Shown: positions 41,666 through 51,682 of the stretch, piece by piece | Layout of the letters: every line of letters begins with the position of its first letter | How positions within the stretch are numbered: the first letter of the stretch is position 1 | Origin: Kitasatospora sp. GAS204B | Lineage (GTDB): Bacteria > Actinomycetota > Actinomycetes > Streptomycetales > Streptomycetaceae | Length of the DNA stretch: 64,000 nt | Reading direction: 5' to 3' | Assembly: GCF_029892155.1 (NCBI RefSeq) | Contig: NZ_JARZAG010000004.1 | Coordinates: 248,001-312,000 of the forward strand | Made by a program: the position numbers and the translations under genes | The notes under the pieces: model-generated | What the model saw: only the letters and a program-made list of their open reading frames with translations | The model's database searches: none | What the model was told of the DNA's origin: nothing

Positions 41666-42343
41666 ATGGCACCGCGTCCCTTGCACGAGATCGTCGAACC
41701 CGGTTGGGCCCAGGCCCTGGAGCCGGTGGCCGGGCGGGTCGCCGCCATGGGCGAGTTCCTGCGCGGCGAACTGGCCGCCGGGCGCACCTACCTGCCGGCC
41801 GGGCCGGACGTGCTGCGCGCCTTCCAGCAGCCGTTCGCGGACGTCCGGGTGCTGATCGTCGGTCAGGACCCCTACCCCACGCCCGGGCACGCCGTGGGCC
41901 TCAGCTTCTCGGTCGCCCCGCAGGTGCGGCCGATCCCCGGCAGCCTGATCAACATCTACCGCGAGTACGGCCAGGACCTGGGCTTCCCGCCGCCCGCCAA
42001 CGGTGACCTCATGCCGTGGACCCAGCAGGGCGTGCTGCTGCTCAACCGGGCGCTGACCACCGCGCCCGGCAAGCCGGCGGCGCACCGCGGCAAGGGCTGG
42101 GAGGAGGTCACCGAGCAGGCGATCCGCGCCCTGGTGGCGCGCGGCACCCCGCTGGTGGCGATCCTCTGGGGGCGGGACGCGCGCAACCTGCGCCCGCTGC
42201 TGGGGTCGGTCCCGGCCGTCGAGTCGGCGCACCCGAGCCCGATGTCGGCGGACCGCGGCTTCTTCGGCTCGCGTCCGTTCAGCCGGGCGAACGACCTGCT
42301 CGTCCGCCAAGGCGCGCAGCCGGTTGACTGGCGACTGCCGTAG
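41666..42343 (+). CDS. ung: Uracil-DNA glycosylase, family 1
   Basis: A 225-residue enzyme that removes uracil from DNA. The catalytic motif is [18 protein letters not shown] (the Asp of GQDPY is the general base; Pro replaces the usual His, as in other actinomycetes), followed by [14 protein letters not shown] and the DNA-intercalating [23 protein letters not shown] 41666 has GAGGGG upstream; GTG 41657 is possible. A 99-bp degenerate copy of its 3' end lies at 57951-58049. Confidence 0.93.
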   Translation: MAPRPLHEIVEPGWAQALEPVAGRVAAMGEFLRGELAAGRTYLPAGPDVLRAFQQPFADVRVLIVGQDPYPTPGHAVGLSFSVAPQVRPIPGSLINIYREYGQDLGFPPPANGDLMPWTQQGVLLLNRALTTAPGKPAAHRGKGWEEVTEQAIRALVARGTPLVAILWGRDARNLRPLLGSVPAVESAHPSPMSADRGFFGSRPFSRANDLLVRQGAQPVDWRLP

Positions 42344-42391
42344 CACGCACCGGCATTCCTCCGTCCATGCATTTTCCGGCGTCTCCGGCGT

Positions 42392-42841
42392 TCAGATCAG
42401 GAGGTCGAAGAGCTCGAAGGCTTGGTCCCACTGCTCGGTGGCGGGACGGCGGGTTTCCGGGGCGATCGTCTTGAGGGCGCGGCCGAGGGCGATGCTGAGG
42501 CCGCCGGCGAGCAGTGGCAGCCGGGCTTCGGTCTCCTCGGAGGCGTCCATCCCGAGGGCGGGGCGGGCGGCGATCTGGTCGAGCAGGGGGCGCAGCTCGA
42601 TCTCCTCGTCCAGTTTCTTGAAGGCGTGGATGCTCTCCTGCAGGCCCTTGGTGACGGGGAGGTCCTGAGGCTGGATGATGTCCCGGTCGTTGGCCTTGGC
42701 GTTGGCCGTGCCGATGACGAAGAGGTCGTAGAGTTTGGCGTCCACGAAGTCGCTGTAGCGCTTGAGGTCGTTCTTGCTGACGTCGAGGCCGGCTGCGGCT
42801 CTGAAGAAGTGTTCGAACTTGGCAACTCCCATGACGGGCAT
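42392..42841 (-). CDS. DUF1931 (histone-fold-like) protein
   Basis: A 149-residue protein with the DUF1931 pattern: VAKFEHFFRAAAGLDVSKND at the start, LKRYSDFVDAKLYDLFVIGT, DRDIIQPQDLPVTKGLQESI. The fold resembles histone pairs, but DNA binding is not established. ATG 42841 has AGGAGAAGG 7 nt upstream. It is the last gene of the accessory stress operon, 35 nt behind the CNB/thioredoxin reductase-like gene. Confidence 0.85.
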   Translation of the reverse strand: MPVMGVAKFEHFFRAAAGLDVSKNDLKRYSDFVDAKLYDLFVIGTANAKANDRDIIQPQDLPVTKGLQESIHAFKKLDEEIELRPLLDQIAARPALGMDASEETEARLPLLAGGLSIALGRALKTIAPETRRPATEQWDQAFELFDLLI

Positions 42842-42876
42842 GCGATTCACCTTCTCCTGTAATGGATGAGCGGGTG

Positions 42877-44568
42877 TCAGCGGATTCCGGGGGATCCCAC
42901 CTCCCTGAGGTGTTCGTGGACCAGGCGGACGGCCATCGAGCCTTCGCCGACCGCCGAGGCCACCCGCTTGACCGAGCCGCTGCGGACGTCGCCGGCGGCG
43001 AAGATTCCGGGGCGGTCGGTCTCCAGGGCGAACGGGGTGCGAGCGAGGTGGCGCCAGAGTTCTGCGGGGGCAGCGCCGGCCAGGTCCTGTCCGGTGGGGA
43101 TCGAGCCGTGCGGGTCGAGGCGGATGGTGCCGACGAGCCAGGAGGTGCGGGGGCGCGCGCCGATGAAGACGAACAGGGCGTGCACCTCCAGCACACGCTG
43201 TCCGCCGGAGCGGTTGTCCCGGACCACGACCGACTCGACCCGATCGGTGCCGGTGACTTCCTGGACTTCGGTGTGCAGCATGACCTCGATCCTGGGGTGC
43301 TGGGTGATCCGGTCGACCAGGTAGCGGGACATGCCGGCAGTGAGGTCGCCGCCGCGGACCAACAGGTGGACGCTGGGCGACTGGGCTGCCAGGAAGAGCG
43401 CGGCCTGGCCGGCGGAGTTGCCGCCGCCGACGACGGCCACCGGGTCCAGGCGGCAGGTCCTGGCCTCCCAGAGCGTGGCGGCGTAGTGCACCCCGACGCC
43501 CTCCAGCCGGTCGACTCCCGGTGCGGGCAGGCGTCGGTAGCGGGCGCCGGTGGCCACCACGACCGCGTGGGTGGAGATCGCGGTTCCGTCGGCCAGCCGG
43601 ATCAGATGGTGCCCGCTCTCCTGTTCCAGGCCGACGGCCTCGGCGGGGACGGTGATCCGGGCGCCGAACCGCCCGGCCTGGAGGACCGCGCGTTCGATGA
43701 GCTCGACCCCCGAGATGCCGGCCGGGAAGCCGAGGTAGTTCTCGATCCGGGAGGAGGTGCCGGCCTGGCCGCCGGTGGCCACCGCGTCCAGCACGACGGT
43801 GGCCAGCCCCTCGCTGGCTCCGTAGACGGCGGCGGCCAGACCGGCCGGTCCTGCGCCGACCACCAGAAGGTCGCAGACCGTCGCCACCGCAGTGTCGGTG
43901 CGCAGGCCGATCACCCGGGCCAGGTCGGCGTTGGAGGGATTGCGGAGCACCCGGTCGCCGCGCCACACCACCACCGGCGTCTCCTCGGGCGTGATGCCGA
44001 GACGGCGCAGCAGTGTCTCGGCCTCGGCGTCCTTCTCCAGATCGACCCAGCGGTGCGGGAGCCGGTTGCGGGCGGTGAACTCCAGCAGTCGGCGGGTGTC
44101 CGGTGAGAAGGCGGAACCGATGATGCGAAAGCCGGTCCCCTGCCCGGCGAGCAGGATGCGGCGCCGCAGATAGGCGCGCAGGATGAGGTCGCCGAGCACG
44201 GGTTCACGGGCGAGCAGGTCGGGCAGGTTCGACCAGGGCACCGCCAGGACTTCGCCCCGTTCGCGGACCACGGCGGTGAGGACGGCGGCCTGGCCTTCCA
44301 GCAGGCCGAGCTCGCCGAGGAAGGACCCGGGGCCGTGCAGTTGGAGGGTTCTCTCCTGCTCGCCGTGACCCTCGACCACGGCGACCGTGCCACTCAGGAC
44401 CACGAAGAACTCCCGGCTGGGCTCGCCCTCCCGGAAGAGCAGCTCACCTTCGCGGACCCGCCGCCGTTGCCCGCTGGCGCTCAGGACAGCGATCTGATCG
44501 TCCGTCAATCGCGGGAAGGCGCCGTAGGGGTCCGGTGTCGGCGCGGGCGTGGGTCGGTCGGTGGTCAC
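42877..44568 (-). CDS. Cyclic-nucleotide-binding / glutaredoxin-like / thioredoxin reductase-like fusion
   Basis: A 563-residue protein with three domains. Residues about 20-135 form a cNMP-binding domain (EGELLFREGEPSREFFVVLSG, FLGELGLLEGQ). Residues about 145-225 are glutaredoxin-like but without Cys. Residues about 235-560 are a thioredoxin reductase-like FAD/NAD(P) protein (LLVVGAGPAGLAAAVYGA, ATGARYRRLPAPG, VAVVGGGNSAGQAALF, IFAAGDVRSGSVKRVASAVG). The CxxC of true thioredoxin reductases is absent (GGQAGTSSRIENYLGFP), as in the other CNB-linked members I know of. It follows the thioredoxin gene by 13 nt, so it may be a redox enzyme gated by a nucleotide. Confidence 0.9.
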   Translation of the reverse strand: MTTDRPTPAPTPDPYGAFPRLTDDQIAVLSASGQRRRVREGELLFREGEPSREFFVVLSGTVAVVEGHGEQERTLQLHGPGSFLGELGLLEGQAAVLTAVVRERGEVLAVPWSNLPDLLAREPVLGDLILRAYLRRRILLAGQGTGFRIIGSAFSPDTRRLLEFTARNRLPHRWVDLEKDAEAETLLRRLGITPEETPVVVWRGDRVLRNPSNADLARVIGLRTDTAVATVCDLLVVGAGPAGLAAAVYGASEGLATVVLDAVATGGQAGTSSRIENYLGFPAGISGVELIERAVLQAGRFGARITVPAEAVGLEQESGHHLIRLADGTAISTHAVVVATGARYRRLPAPGVDRLEGVGVHYAATLWEARTCRLDPVAVVGGGNSAGQAALFLAAQSPSVHLLVRGGDLTAGMSRYLVDRITQHPRIEVMLHTEVQEVTGTDRVESVVVRDNRSGGQRVLEVHALFVFIGARPRTSWLVGTIRLDPHGSIPTGQDLAGAAPAELWRHLARTPFALETDRPGIFAAGDVRSGSVKRVASAVGEGSMAVRLVHEHLREVGSPGIR

Positions 44569-44581
44569 GTGACTCCCTCAG

Positions 44582-45028
44582 TCAGGCGGCTTGGGCGCGG
44601 TCCGCCAGGGCCTTCTCCACCCACTGGCGCAGCGCCGGGGCGGGGGCGGCTCCGGCCTGGCGGGCGACGGGCCGGCCGTGGTCGAGGACCAGCAGGGTGG
44701 GCACGGCCTGGACCTCGAAGCGCTGGGCCAGGGCGGGCGACCTGTCGATGTCGACCTTGACGAGTTTGATCCGCCCGGCCAGTTCGGTCGCGACCTGTTC
44801 CAGGGCGGGGCTGACCATCCGGCAGGGGCCGCACCAGGTCGCCCAGAGGTCCACCAGGACGGGCAGTGCGGCCTGCTCGACGACGGCGGCGAAGTCGTTG
44901 TCGCCGGCTTCGGTGATCCAGGGCAGCGGGGTCTGGCAGTTGCCGCACCTGGGGCGCCCCTGTGCGGCGGCGGGGAGGCGGTTGGCCTTTCCGCAGTTGG
45001 TGCAGCGGACGGTGGTCGTGGCACTCAT
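44582..45028 (-). CDS. trxC: Thioredoxin with N-terminal zinc ribbon (Trx2/TrxC type)
   Basis: A 148-residue protein. The N-terminal zinc ribbon has Cys9, Cys12, Cys28 and Cys31. The thioredoxin fold carries the active site ATWCGPCRM (Cys66, Cys69) and the cis-Pro VQAVPTLLVLDHG. It reduces protein disulphides, and the zinc ribbon is typical of oxidative-stress-induced thioredoxin 2. It is 2 nt from clpB in the chaperone operon. Confidence 0.92.
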   Translation of the reverse strand: MSATTTVRCTNCGKANRLPAAAQGRPRCGNCQTPLPWITEAGDNDFAAVVEQAALPVLVDLWATWCGPCRMVSPALEQVATELAGRIKLVKVDIDRSPALAQRFEVQAVPTLLVLDHGRPVARQAGAAPAPALRQWVEKALADRAQAA

Positions 45029-45030
45029 GG

Positions 45031-47652
45031 CTACTCCTGCGGCTCGTCCTGGAAGCTGACGACCAGCTCGCCGTCCCGGGCGTCGACGACGATGGTCACG
45101 CCCTCGTGGACGTCGCCGGCGAGCAGTGCCCGTCCGATCTTCGTCTCGACCTCGTGCGAGATGAAGCGGCGCAGCGGCCGGGCGCCGTAGACCGGGTCGT
45201 AGCCCTCCGCGGCGATCAGGTGGCGGGCCTCCTCGGTGAGGACGAGGGAGATCCGCTGCTCGCCGAGGCGCTTGCGCAGGTCTTCCAGCAGCAGGTCGAC
45301 GATGCGCTCGATCTCGGCCAGGCCGAGCGGGTGGAAGAGCACGATGTCGTCGACGCGGTTGAGGAACTCGGGGCGGAAGTGCCGGCTGAGTTCACCCATC
45401 ACGAGATCCCGCACCTCGGGTTTGATCTCGCCGCCGGCGGTGGCGTCCTGGATCAGGTACTGCGACCCGATGTTGGAGGTCATGATGACGACGGTGTTGC
45501 GGAAGTCGACGGTGCGGCCCTGGGCGTCGGTGATCCGACCGTCGTCCAACACCTGGAGCAGGGTGTTGAAGACATCGGCGTGGGCCTTCTCGACCTCGTC
45601 GAAGAGGACGACGGAGTAGGGCTTGCGGCGTACGGCCTCGGTGAGCTGGCCACCCTCCTCGTACCCGACGTATCCGGGGGGTGCCCCGACGAGACGGCTG
45701 ACGGTGTGCCGCTCCTGGTACTCGCTCATGTCGAGGCGGACCATGTTGTTCTCGCTGTCGAACAGCGCGGTGGCGAGGGTCTTGGCGAGTTCGGTCTTCC
45801 CGACGCCGGTGGGGCCGAGGAAGATGAAGGAGCCGATCGGCCGGCGCGGGTCGCGCACGCCCGAGCGGGCCCGGATCACCGCGTCGGCGACCAGTTGGAC
45901 GGCCTCGTCCTGTCCGATCACCCGCTGGCGCAGGATCTCGTCCAGGCGGAGCAGCTTCTGCCGTTCGCCTTCCTGCAACCGGCTGACCGGGATGCCGGTC
46001 CAGGCGGAGACGATCTCGGCGATCTCGTCGGCCGTGACCACCTCGCGCAGCAGTCGGTTCTCGCCCTGCTTGGCGGCGAGTTGCTCCTCCTCGGCATCCA
46101 GGCGGCGCTCCAGTTCGCTGATGGTGCCGTAGCGCAGCTGGGCGGCGCGATTGAGGTCGTAGGCGCGTTCGGCCTCCTCGGCGTCCTGCCGGGCGCGTTC
46201 CAGCTCCTGGCGCAGTTCCTGGACGCGGCGGATGGCCTGGCGTTCGGCCTCCCACTGGGCGTGCTTGGAGTCCAACTCGCCTCGCAGGTCGGCGAGTTCG
46301 CGCCGCAGATCGGCCAGGCGGGCGCGGCTGGCCGGGTCGGTCTCCTGGGCGAGCGCCGCCTCCTCGATCTCCAACCGGGTTGCCCGGCGGGTGAGTTCGT
46401 CGAGCTCGGCGGGCATCGAGTCGATCTCGGTGCGCAACCTTGCGCAGGCCTCGTCCACCAGGTCGATGGCCTTGTCGGGGAGGAAGCGGTCGCTGATGTA
46501 GCGATGACTGAGGGTCGCGGCGGCGACCAGGGCGCCGTCCTGGATCTTGACGCCGTGGAAGACCTCCAGGCGCTCGCGGATGCCACGCAGGATGGAGATC
46601 GTGTCCTCCACGCTCGGCTCGTCGACCAGGACGATCTGGAACCGGCGTTCGAGGGCGGCGTCGGACTCGATGTGTTTGCGGTACTCGTCCAGGGTGGTGG
46701 CGCCGATCATGTGCAACTCGCCGCGGGCCAGCATCGGCTTGAGCATGTTGCCGGCGTCCATCGCGCCCTCGGCGGCGCCCGCGCCGACGACGGTGTGCAG
46801 CTCGTCCACGAAGAGCAGGATGCGTCCCTCGGCTCCCTTGACCTCGGCCAGTACGGCCTTGAGCCGTTCCTCGAACTCGCCGCGGTACTTGGCGCCGGCA
46901 ACCAGCGATCCCATGTCCAGGGCGAACACGGTCTTGTCGCGCAGCCCTTCGGGGACGTCGCCGCGCACGATCCGCTGGGCCAGGCCCTCGACGATGGCGG
47001 TCTTGCCGACGCCGGGTTCGCCGATCAGCACCGGGTTGTTCTTGGTCTTGCGGCTGAGGATCTGGATCACCCGGCGGATCTCGGCGTCGCGGCCGATCAC
47101 CGGGTCGAGGCGGCCGGTGCGGGCGTCGGCCACGAGGTCGCGGCCGTACTTCTCCAGCGCCTCGTAGGCGGCCTCCGGGTTGGCGGAGGTGACCCGCTGG
47201 TTGCCGCGCACCCGGGTGAGGGCGCTCAGGAAGGCGTCCTTGGTGATCCCGTGCTCCGCCAGTCGGCGCCCGGCGCCGGTGGCCGAGCCCTCCTCCACCA
47301 GGGCGAGCACCAGGTGCTCGGTCGAGACGTACTCGTCCTTGAGTCGTCTGGCCTCCTGCTCGGCCGTGTCGAGGAGCCGGGCGAGGCGCTGGGTGACCGT
47401 CACCTGGCCGGGTGCGGCGCCGGGACCGGTGGTGCGCGGGCGTTTGGCGAGGTCGGCCTGGACGGCGGTGCGCAACGCGGCCGGGTCGGCGCCGGCCTGC
47501 TCGAACAGCCGGGGCGTCAGGCCGTCCTGCTGGTCGAGCAGGGCCAGCAGCAGGTGTTCGCCGTCGACCTGGTTCTGGCCCAGGCGCACCGCGACGCTCT
47601 GCGCTTCCTGGAGGGCTTCCTGGGACTTCTGGGTGAGGCGGTTCATGTCCAT
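45031..47652 (-). CDS. clpB: ClpB disaggregase (AAA+ chaperone)
   Basis: An 873-residue protein. The N-terminal double Clp-N repeat ([20 protein letters not shown]) is followed by AAA1 ([18 protein letters not shown]), a long coiled-coil M domain (about 405-530) and AAA2 ([29 protein letters not shown]), ending in [13 protein letters not shown]. It resolves protein aggregates together with DnaK. ATG 47652 has AAGGAG upstream and overlaps the 3' end of cbpM by 10 nt. It lies in an operon with its own dnaK-grpE-dnaJ set, so this is probably a second, stress-specific copy. Confidence 0.93.
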   Translation of the reverse strand: MDMNRLTQKSQEALQEAQSVAVRLGQNQVDGEHLLLALLDQQDGLTPRLFEQAGADPAALRTAVQADLAKRPRTTGPGAAPGQVTVTQRLARLLDTAEQEARRLKDEYVSTEHLVLALVEEGSATGAGRRLAEHGITKDAFLSALTRVRGNQRVTSANPEAAYEALEKYGRDLVADARTGRLDPVIGRDAEIRRVIQILSRKTKNNPVLIGEPGVGKTAIVEGLAQRIVRGDVPEGLRDKTVFALDMGSLVAGAKYRGEFEERLKAVLAEVKGAEGRILLFVDELHTVVGAGAAEGAMDAGNMLKPMLARGELHMIGATTLDEYRKHIESDAALERRFQIVLVDEPSVEDTISILRGIRERLEVFHGVKIQDGALVAAATLSHRYISDRFLPDKAIDLVDEACARLRTEIDSMPAELDELTRRATRLEIEEAALAQETDPASRARLADLRRELADLRGELDSKHAQWEAERQAIRRVQELRQELERARQDAEEAERAYDLNRAAQLRYGTISELERRLDAEEEQLAAKQGENRLLREVVTADEIAEIVSAWTGIPVSRLQEGERQKLLRLDEILRQRVIGQDEAVQLVADAVIRARSGVRDPRRPIGSFIFLGPTGVGKTELAKTLATALFDSENNMVRLDMSEYQERHTVSRLVGAPPGYVGYEEGGQLTEAVRRKPYSVVLFDEVEKAHADVFNTLLQVLDDGRITDAQGRTVDFRNTVVIMTSNIGSQYLIQDATAGGEIKPEVRDLVMGELSRHFRPEFLNRVDDIVLFHPLGLAEIERIVDLLLEDLRKRLGEQRISLVLTEEARHLIAAEGYDPVYGARPLRRFISHEVETKIGRALLAGDVHEGVTIVVDARDGELVVSFQDEPQE

Positions 47653-48026
47653 GGGATTCGCTCCTTGGCGGCCCGCTCGCGGTGGCGCAGCGCGCTCTCC
47701 AACTCGTCGATGCGGTCGAGCAGGTCGAGGACGAGCCCGATGGCGGCGTAGTTGAGGGACAGTCCGGTCCGCAGCCGCTGGGCCCGGGCGATGGTCGCCG
47801 GGGCGCTGGTGCGGAACCAGAACCGGCCGAGGCGGTCCCGCTCGGCGTCCACCAGCCCCAGGGCGACGAAACGGCGGACCAGGTCGGGTGACAGGCCGCT
47901 GTGGTGGGCGACGCTGTCCAGGGACAGCCGGTACGGGTCGGGGCGGTAGATCCGCACGAGTGGGTAGCGAGCACCGGTGTCGGCCGGTCCGATGCCTTCG
48001 GCGGGAGGACGCTGCTGGGCTCTCAT
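47643..48026 (-). CDS. CbpM-like (MerR-type) chaperone modulator
   Basis: A 127-residue protein with a MerR-like helix-turn-helix ([22 protein letters not shown]) and a helical segment ([22 protein letters not shown]) ending in a basic tail. CbpM binds the J-domain of CbpA and restrains it; a HspR-like repressor role is an alternative. It begins at ATG 48026 overlapping the dnaJ stop by 4 nt. Confidence 0.85.
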   Translation of the reverse strand: MRAQQRPPAEGIGPADTGARYPLVRIYRPDPYRLSLDSVAHHSGLSPDLVRRFVALGLVDAERDRLGRFWFRTSAPATIARAQRLRTGLSLNYAAIGLVLDLLDRIDELESALRHRERAAKERIPWT

Positions 48027-48985
48027 GTCTGCTTCCTCGGGTCAAACGTCGACACTGCGGCCAGTTCCTCCAACAACTCGCGCTCGCGCGGGCTCAGCGA
48101 GGGCGGCACCATCACCCGGATCTCGGCGTAGAGGTCACCGGGGGAACCCTTGGGGTTGGGCATCCCCTCGCCTCGCAGTCGTAGCCGGCGGCCGGTGGAG
48201 GTGCCCGGTGGGACGTGGACCTTCGCGGTGCCGCCCGGCCCGCTGACCGGGATGGTCGCCCCGAGCGCGGCCTCCCACGGGGTGACGGGCAGGTCGACAT
48301 GGATGTCGCGACCCGAGAGGCGGTAGCGCGGGTGCGGGGCGATCCGCACCACCAGGTAGAGGTCCCCGGCGGCGCCCTGGCCGCGGCCCCGGCCGCCCTC
48401 CCCCGCGAGCCGGATCCGCTGTCCGTCGACCACGCCGGCCGGGACGTTCACGTCATAGCTGCGCCCGCCGCCCGGCCCGTCGAGGGTGATCTTCCGTCTG
48501 CCGCCCCGGTAGGCCTCTTCCACGGTGAGCGTGAGTTCGGCCTCCTGGTCGGCGCCGGGGACCGGCCCGGCACGCGCTCGGCCGGCCGGGCCCGCTCGGC
48601 CACCGAAGATACCGCCGAAGAGCTCCTCGAAGTCGACATCGGACGTGTCGTACTGCCCTCCCGTCGTCCAGACCCGCGCGCCCCCTCGGCCACCCGCCCC
48701 GGCGTACCCGCCCCTTCCCCCGAAGCCCTGGGCGGCGGCCGCCCGTTCGTCGTAGTCCTCGGGGATCTGCCGGAAGTCGGGGCCGAAGCGGTCGTACCGG
48801 GCCCGGGTGTCGGGGTCGGAGAGCACGCTGTATGCCTCGTTGAGCTCCTTGAAGCGGTCCTCGGCGGCCGGGTCCTTGTTCACGTCCGGGTGGTAGCGGC
48901 GGGCCAGGGTACGGAACGCCTGCTGGATCTGGGCCGCGTCGGCGGTCCTCGGGACGCCCAGCACCTCGTAGTAGTCGCGGGCCAT
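48023..48985 (-). CDS. DnaJ/CbpA-type co-chaperone without zinc finger
   Basis: A 320-residue protein with J-domain ([20 protein letters not shown] motif in [15 protein letters not shown]), Gly/Phe-rich region (about 90-115) and DnaJ C-terminal beta domains ([40 protein letters not shown]). There is no CXXCXGXG zinc finger, so it is a type II J protein (CbpA). It stimulates the operon's DnaK. It overlaps cbpM and follows grpE by 6 nt. Confidence 0.92.
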   Translation of the reverse strand: MARDYYEVLGVPRTADAAQIQQAFRTLARRYHPDVNKDPAAEDRFKELNEAYSVLSDPDTRARYDRFGPDFRQIPEDYDERAAAAQGFGGRGGYAGAGGRGGARVWTTGGQYDTSDVDFEELFGGIFGGRAGPAGRARAGPVPGADQEAELTLTVEEAYRGGRRKITLDGPGGGRSYDVNVPAGVVDGQRIRLAGEGGRGRGQGAAGDLYLVVRIAPHPRYRLSGRDIHVDLPVTPWEAALGATIPVSGPGGTAKVHVPPGTSTGRRLRLRGEGMPNPKGSPGDLYAEIRVMVPPSLSPRERELLEELAAVSTFDPRKQT

Positions 48986-48991
48986 GGCGTC

Positions 48992-49498
48992 TCACTCCGG
49001 CTTGCGGCTGACCGCCACCGCCGCAGGGCGCAACTGCCGCCCGGGCTCACCGTACCCGGGGCGCAGCACCTGGACGACGGTGCCCGGAGCGGTGTCCGGG
49101 GCGTCGACCACGGTGACCACGTCGTGCAGCGCGGGGTCGAAGGGGACGCCGGTCTCGTCGTGGCGGGGGTAGCCGAGGCTTCTCAGCACCTCGACGGCCT
49201 GGTCGCGGACCGCCCGGACGCCCTCGACGATCGACCCGGGGTCGGCGGCCGCGTGGGCGAGGGCCAGTTCGAGGTTGTCGAGCACCGGGAGCCAGGCAGC
49301 GGTGACCCTGGCCCGTTCGGCCTCCAGTTCGCGGGGCCGCTCACGGGCGTGCCGCTTGCGGAGGTTGTCCAGATCGGCGAGCGCCCGCCGCCACCGGTCC
49401 TCCAACTCCTCGGTCTCGGACATCTCCCGTGCCGGAGCCGCCTCCTGCGAGAGTTCCGGCGCCTCCTGCGGAGGACGGTCCTGGTCCTGTTCCGACAT
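48992..49498 (-). CDS. grpE: GrpE nucleotide-exchange factor
   Basis: A 168-residue protein with an acidic N-terminus, a long coiled coil (DRWRRALADLDNLRKRHARERP) and a C-terminal beta domain (VPFDPALHDVVTVVDAP, VVQVLRPGY). It exchanges ADP on DnaK. It lies 9 nt downstream of the dnaK stop. Confidence 0.92.
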   Translation of the reverse strand: MSEQDQDRPPQEAPELSQEAAPAREMSETEELEDRWRRALADLDNLRKRHARERPRELEAERARVTAAWLPVLDNLELALAHAAADPGSIVEGVRAVRDQAVEVLRSLGYPRHDETGVPFDPALHDVVTVVDAPDTAPGTVVQVLRPGYGEPGRQLRPAAVAVSRKPE

Positions 49499-49507
49499 GA
49501 CGCCGCC

Positions 49508-51412
49508 TCAGCTCCGGTCGAAGTCGGCGTCGATGACGTCGTCGTCGCCCGCGCCACCACCCGAGGCGCCGCCCGAGGGTCCGCCACCGGCGGCCTGGCC
49601 GGACGCGCCCGAGGGCCCGGCCGGGTGGGCGGCCAGTCCGGCGTAGACCTGCTGGAGCTCGGAGGTGAGGCTGCGGGCGCGGTCCGCGGGTGCCTCCTCC
49701 TTGATGGCCGCGCGTGCCTGATCGATCAACAACTCGGCGCGGGCCCGCTCGTGCTGCGGCGCGGCGTCGCCGAGTTCGCTCAGCCGACGTTCGACCTGGT
49801 AGGCGACCGCGTCCAGCTCGTTGCGGGCGTCGACTGCCTCGCGCAGCGCTCTGTCGGCGGAGCGGTTCTGCTCGGCCTCGGCGATCATCCGCTCGACCTC
49901 GGCCTGGTCGAGGTTGGAGCCCTCGCTGATGGTGATCGACTGTTCGGCGCCGGTGTCCTTGTCCTTGGCGCTGACCTTGAGGATGCCGTTGGCGTCGATG
50001 TCGAAGGTGACCTCGATCTGGGTCTGCCCGCGTGGCGCGGGCTTGAGGTTCTCCAGCCGGAAGCGGCCCAGCACCCGGTTGTCGGCGGCCAGTTCACGCT
50101 CGCCCTGGAGCACCACGATGTCCACGGCCGGCTGGTTGTCCTCGGCGGTCGAGAAGGTCTCGGAGCGGCGGGCGGGGATGGTGGTGTTCCGTTCGATGAT
50201 CTTGGTCATCACACCGCCCGCTGTCTCCACGCCCAGCGAGAGCGGGGTGACGTCGAGCAGCAGTACATCCTTGACCTCACCCTTGAGCACTCCGGCCTGG
50301 ACGGCGGCGCCCAGCGCCACCACCTCGTCCGGGTTGACGGTCATGTTGGGGTCCTTGCCACCGGTCAGGCGCCGCACCAGCGCCTGCACCGCGGGGATGC
50401 GGGTCGAACCACCGACCAGGATGACCTCGTCGATGTCGTTGTCGGTGACCTTCGCGTCGGCCATCGCCTGCTTCACCGGGCCCAGGCAGCGCTCGACCAG
50501 GTCCGCGGTGATCTGCTCGAAGGTGGAGCGGCGGACGGTCTCGGTCAGGTGCTTCGGCCCGGAGGCGTCCGCGGTGACGAACGGCAGGCTCACCTGGGTC
50601 TGGGTGACCGAACTCAGCTCGGTCTTGGCCTTCTCGGCGGCCTCGAACAGCCGCTGCAGGGCTTGCGGGTCCTTGCGCAGGTCGATGCCCTCGGTCTTCT
50701 GGAAGTCGTCCGCCAGGTGGTCCACCAGCCGGCGGTCGAAGTCGTCGCCGCCCAGGTGGGAGTCACCTGCGGTGGCGCGGACCTCCACCACGCCGTCGCC
50801 GACGTCCAGGATGCTGACGTCGAAGGTGCCGCCGCCGAGGTCGAAGACCAGGACGGTCTCGTGACCCTTCTTGTCCAGCCCGTAGGCCAGCGCCGCCGCG
50901 GTCGGCTCGTTGATGATCCGCAGGACCTCGAGGCCGGCGATCTTCCCGGCGTCCTTGGTGGCCTGCCGCTGGGCGTCGTTGAAGTAGGCGGGCACCGTGA
51001 TGACCGCCTCGGTCACCCGCTCGCCGAGCGACTTCCCGCCGTCGTCGGCGAGCTTGCGCAGCACCTGCGCGCTGATCTCCTCGGGCGCGTACTGCTTGCC
51101 GTTCACCTCGAATCGGGCCACCCCGCCCGGTCCCTCCACCACGTCGAAGGAGACCGCCTTGGCCTCCTCCACGACCTCGTCGTAGCGACGGCCGATGAAC
51201 CGCTTCGCGGACGTGACGGTGCCCTTCGGGTTGAGGATCGCCTGCCGCCGGGCCAGCTGCCCCACCAGCCGCTCGCCGGTGTCGGAGAAAGCCACCACCG
51301 AGGGCGTCGTCCTGGATCCCTCGGCGTTCGGTATCACGGTGGGCTCACCGCCCTCCCAGACCGCGATGACCGAGTTGGTCGTACCGAGATCGATGCCGAC
51401 TGCCTTCGCCAT
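49508..51412 (-). CDS. dnaK: DnaK (Hsp70), first gene of the accessory chaperone operon
   Basis: A 634-residue protein. The ATPase domain has [57 protein letters not shown] and [13 protein letters not shown]. The substrate domain begins [19 protein letters not shown], and a C-terminal lid and Gly-rich tail end in [15 protein letters not shown] 51412 has GGAGG upstream. No CIRCE (HrcA) or CTTGAGT/ACTCAAG (HspR) repeat is visible in the 270 nt before it, which diverge to a PucR-like regulator. Control probably differs from that of the main heat-shock operon. Confidence 0.94.
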   Translation of the reverse strand: MAKAVGIDLGTTNSVIAVWEGGEPTVIPNAEGSRTTPSVVAFSDTGERLVGQLARRQAILNPKGTVTSAKRFIGRRYDEVVEEAKAVSFDVVEGPGGVARFEVNGKQYAPEEISAQVLRKLADDGGKSLGERVTEAVITVPAYFNDAQRQATKDAGKIAGLEVLRIINEPTAAALAYGLDKKGHETVLVFDLGGGTFDVSILDVGDGVVEVRATAGDSHLGGDDFDRRLVDHLADDFQKTEGIDLRKDPQALQRLFEAAEKAKTELSSVTQTQVSLPFVTADASGPKHLTETVRRSTFEQITADLVERCLGPVKQAMADAKVTDNDIDEVILVGGSTRIPAVQALVRRLTGGKDPNMTVNPDEVVALGAAVQAGVLKGEVKDVLLLDVTPLSLGVETAGGVMTKIIERNTTIPARRSETFSTAEDNQPAVDIVVLQGERELAADNRVLGRFRLENLKPAPRGQTQIEVTFDIDANGILKVSAKDKDTGAEQSITISEGSNLDQAEVERMIAEAEQNRSADRALREAVDARNELDAVAYQVERRLSELGDAAPQHERARAELLIDQARAAIKEEAPADRARSLTSELQQVYAGLAAHPAGPSGASGQAAGGGPSGGASGGGAGDDDVIDADFDRS

Positions 51413-51682
51413 GGGAACCTCCTCCGTCGTGACACGGACCGGTCGTGACCGTGACGCGGGCCCCGGCGAGACCGCCGACGACAGCCGCGCGTTCGCGCCC
51501 ACGCCAGCCGCCAGCCTCGCGCGACAGTCCTCGGGATTCCTCGCCCTGGCAGGACGAACCCGCGACGGCCCGCTCGTCCGCCAGGACGGGTGCCAAGCCC
51601 GCGGCCTGCCGCTGAGGGCCCGCCTCGGGCGGCGTAGCGTGGTAGCAGCGGCTGATGTCCCGAGCCCCGAAGGGGGCCTGTC

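Noticed and set aside
44962..47751. Open frame of 929 codons on the plus strand
   Set aside because: It is antisense to trxC/clpB and shows only GC-driven openness.
48215..51448. Open frame of 1077 codons on the plus strand
   Set aside because: It is antisense to dnaJ, grpE and dnaK, all of which have full motif sets.
51413..51682. CIRCE or HspR (HAIR) element before dnaK
   Set aside because: No TTAGCACTC/GAGTGCTAA or CTTGAGT/ACTCAAG repeat is present; only GTGAC-rich direct repeats near 51430-51460 of unclear meaning.
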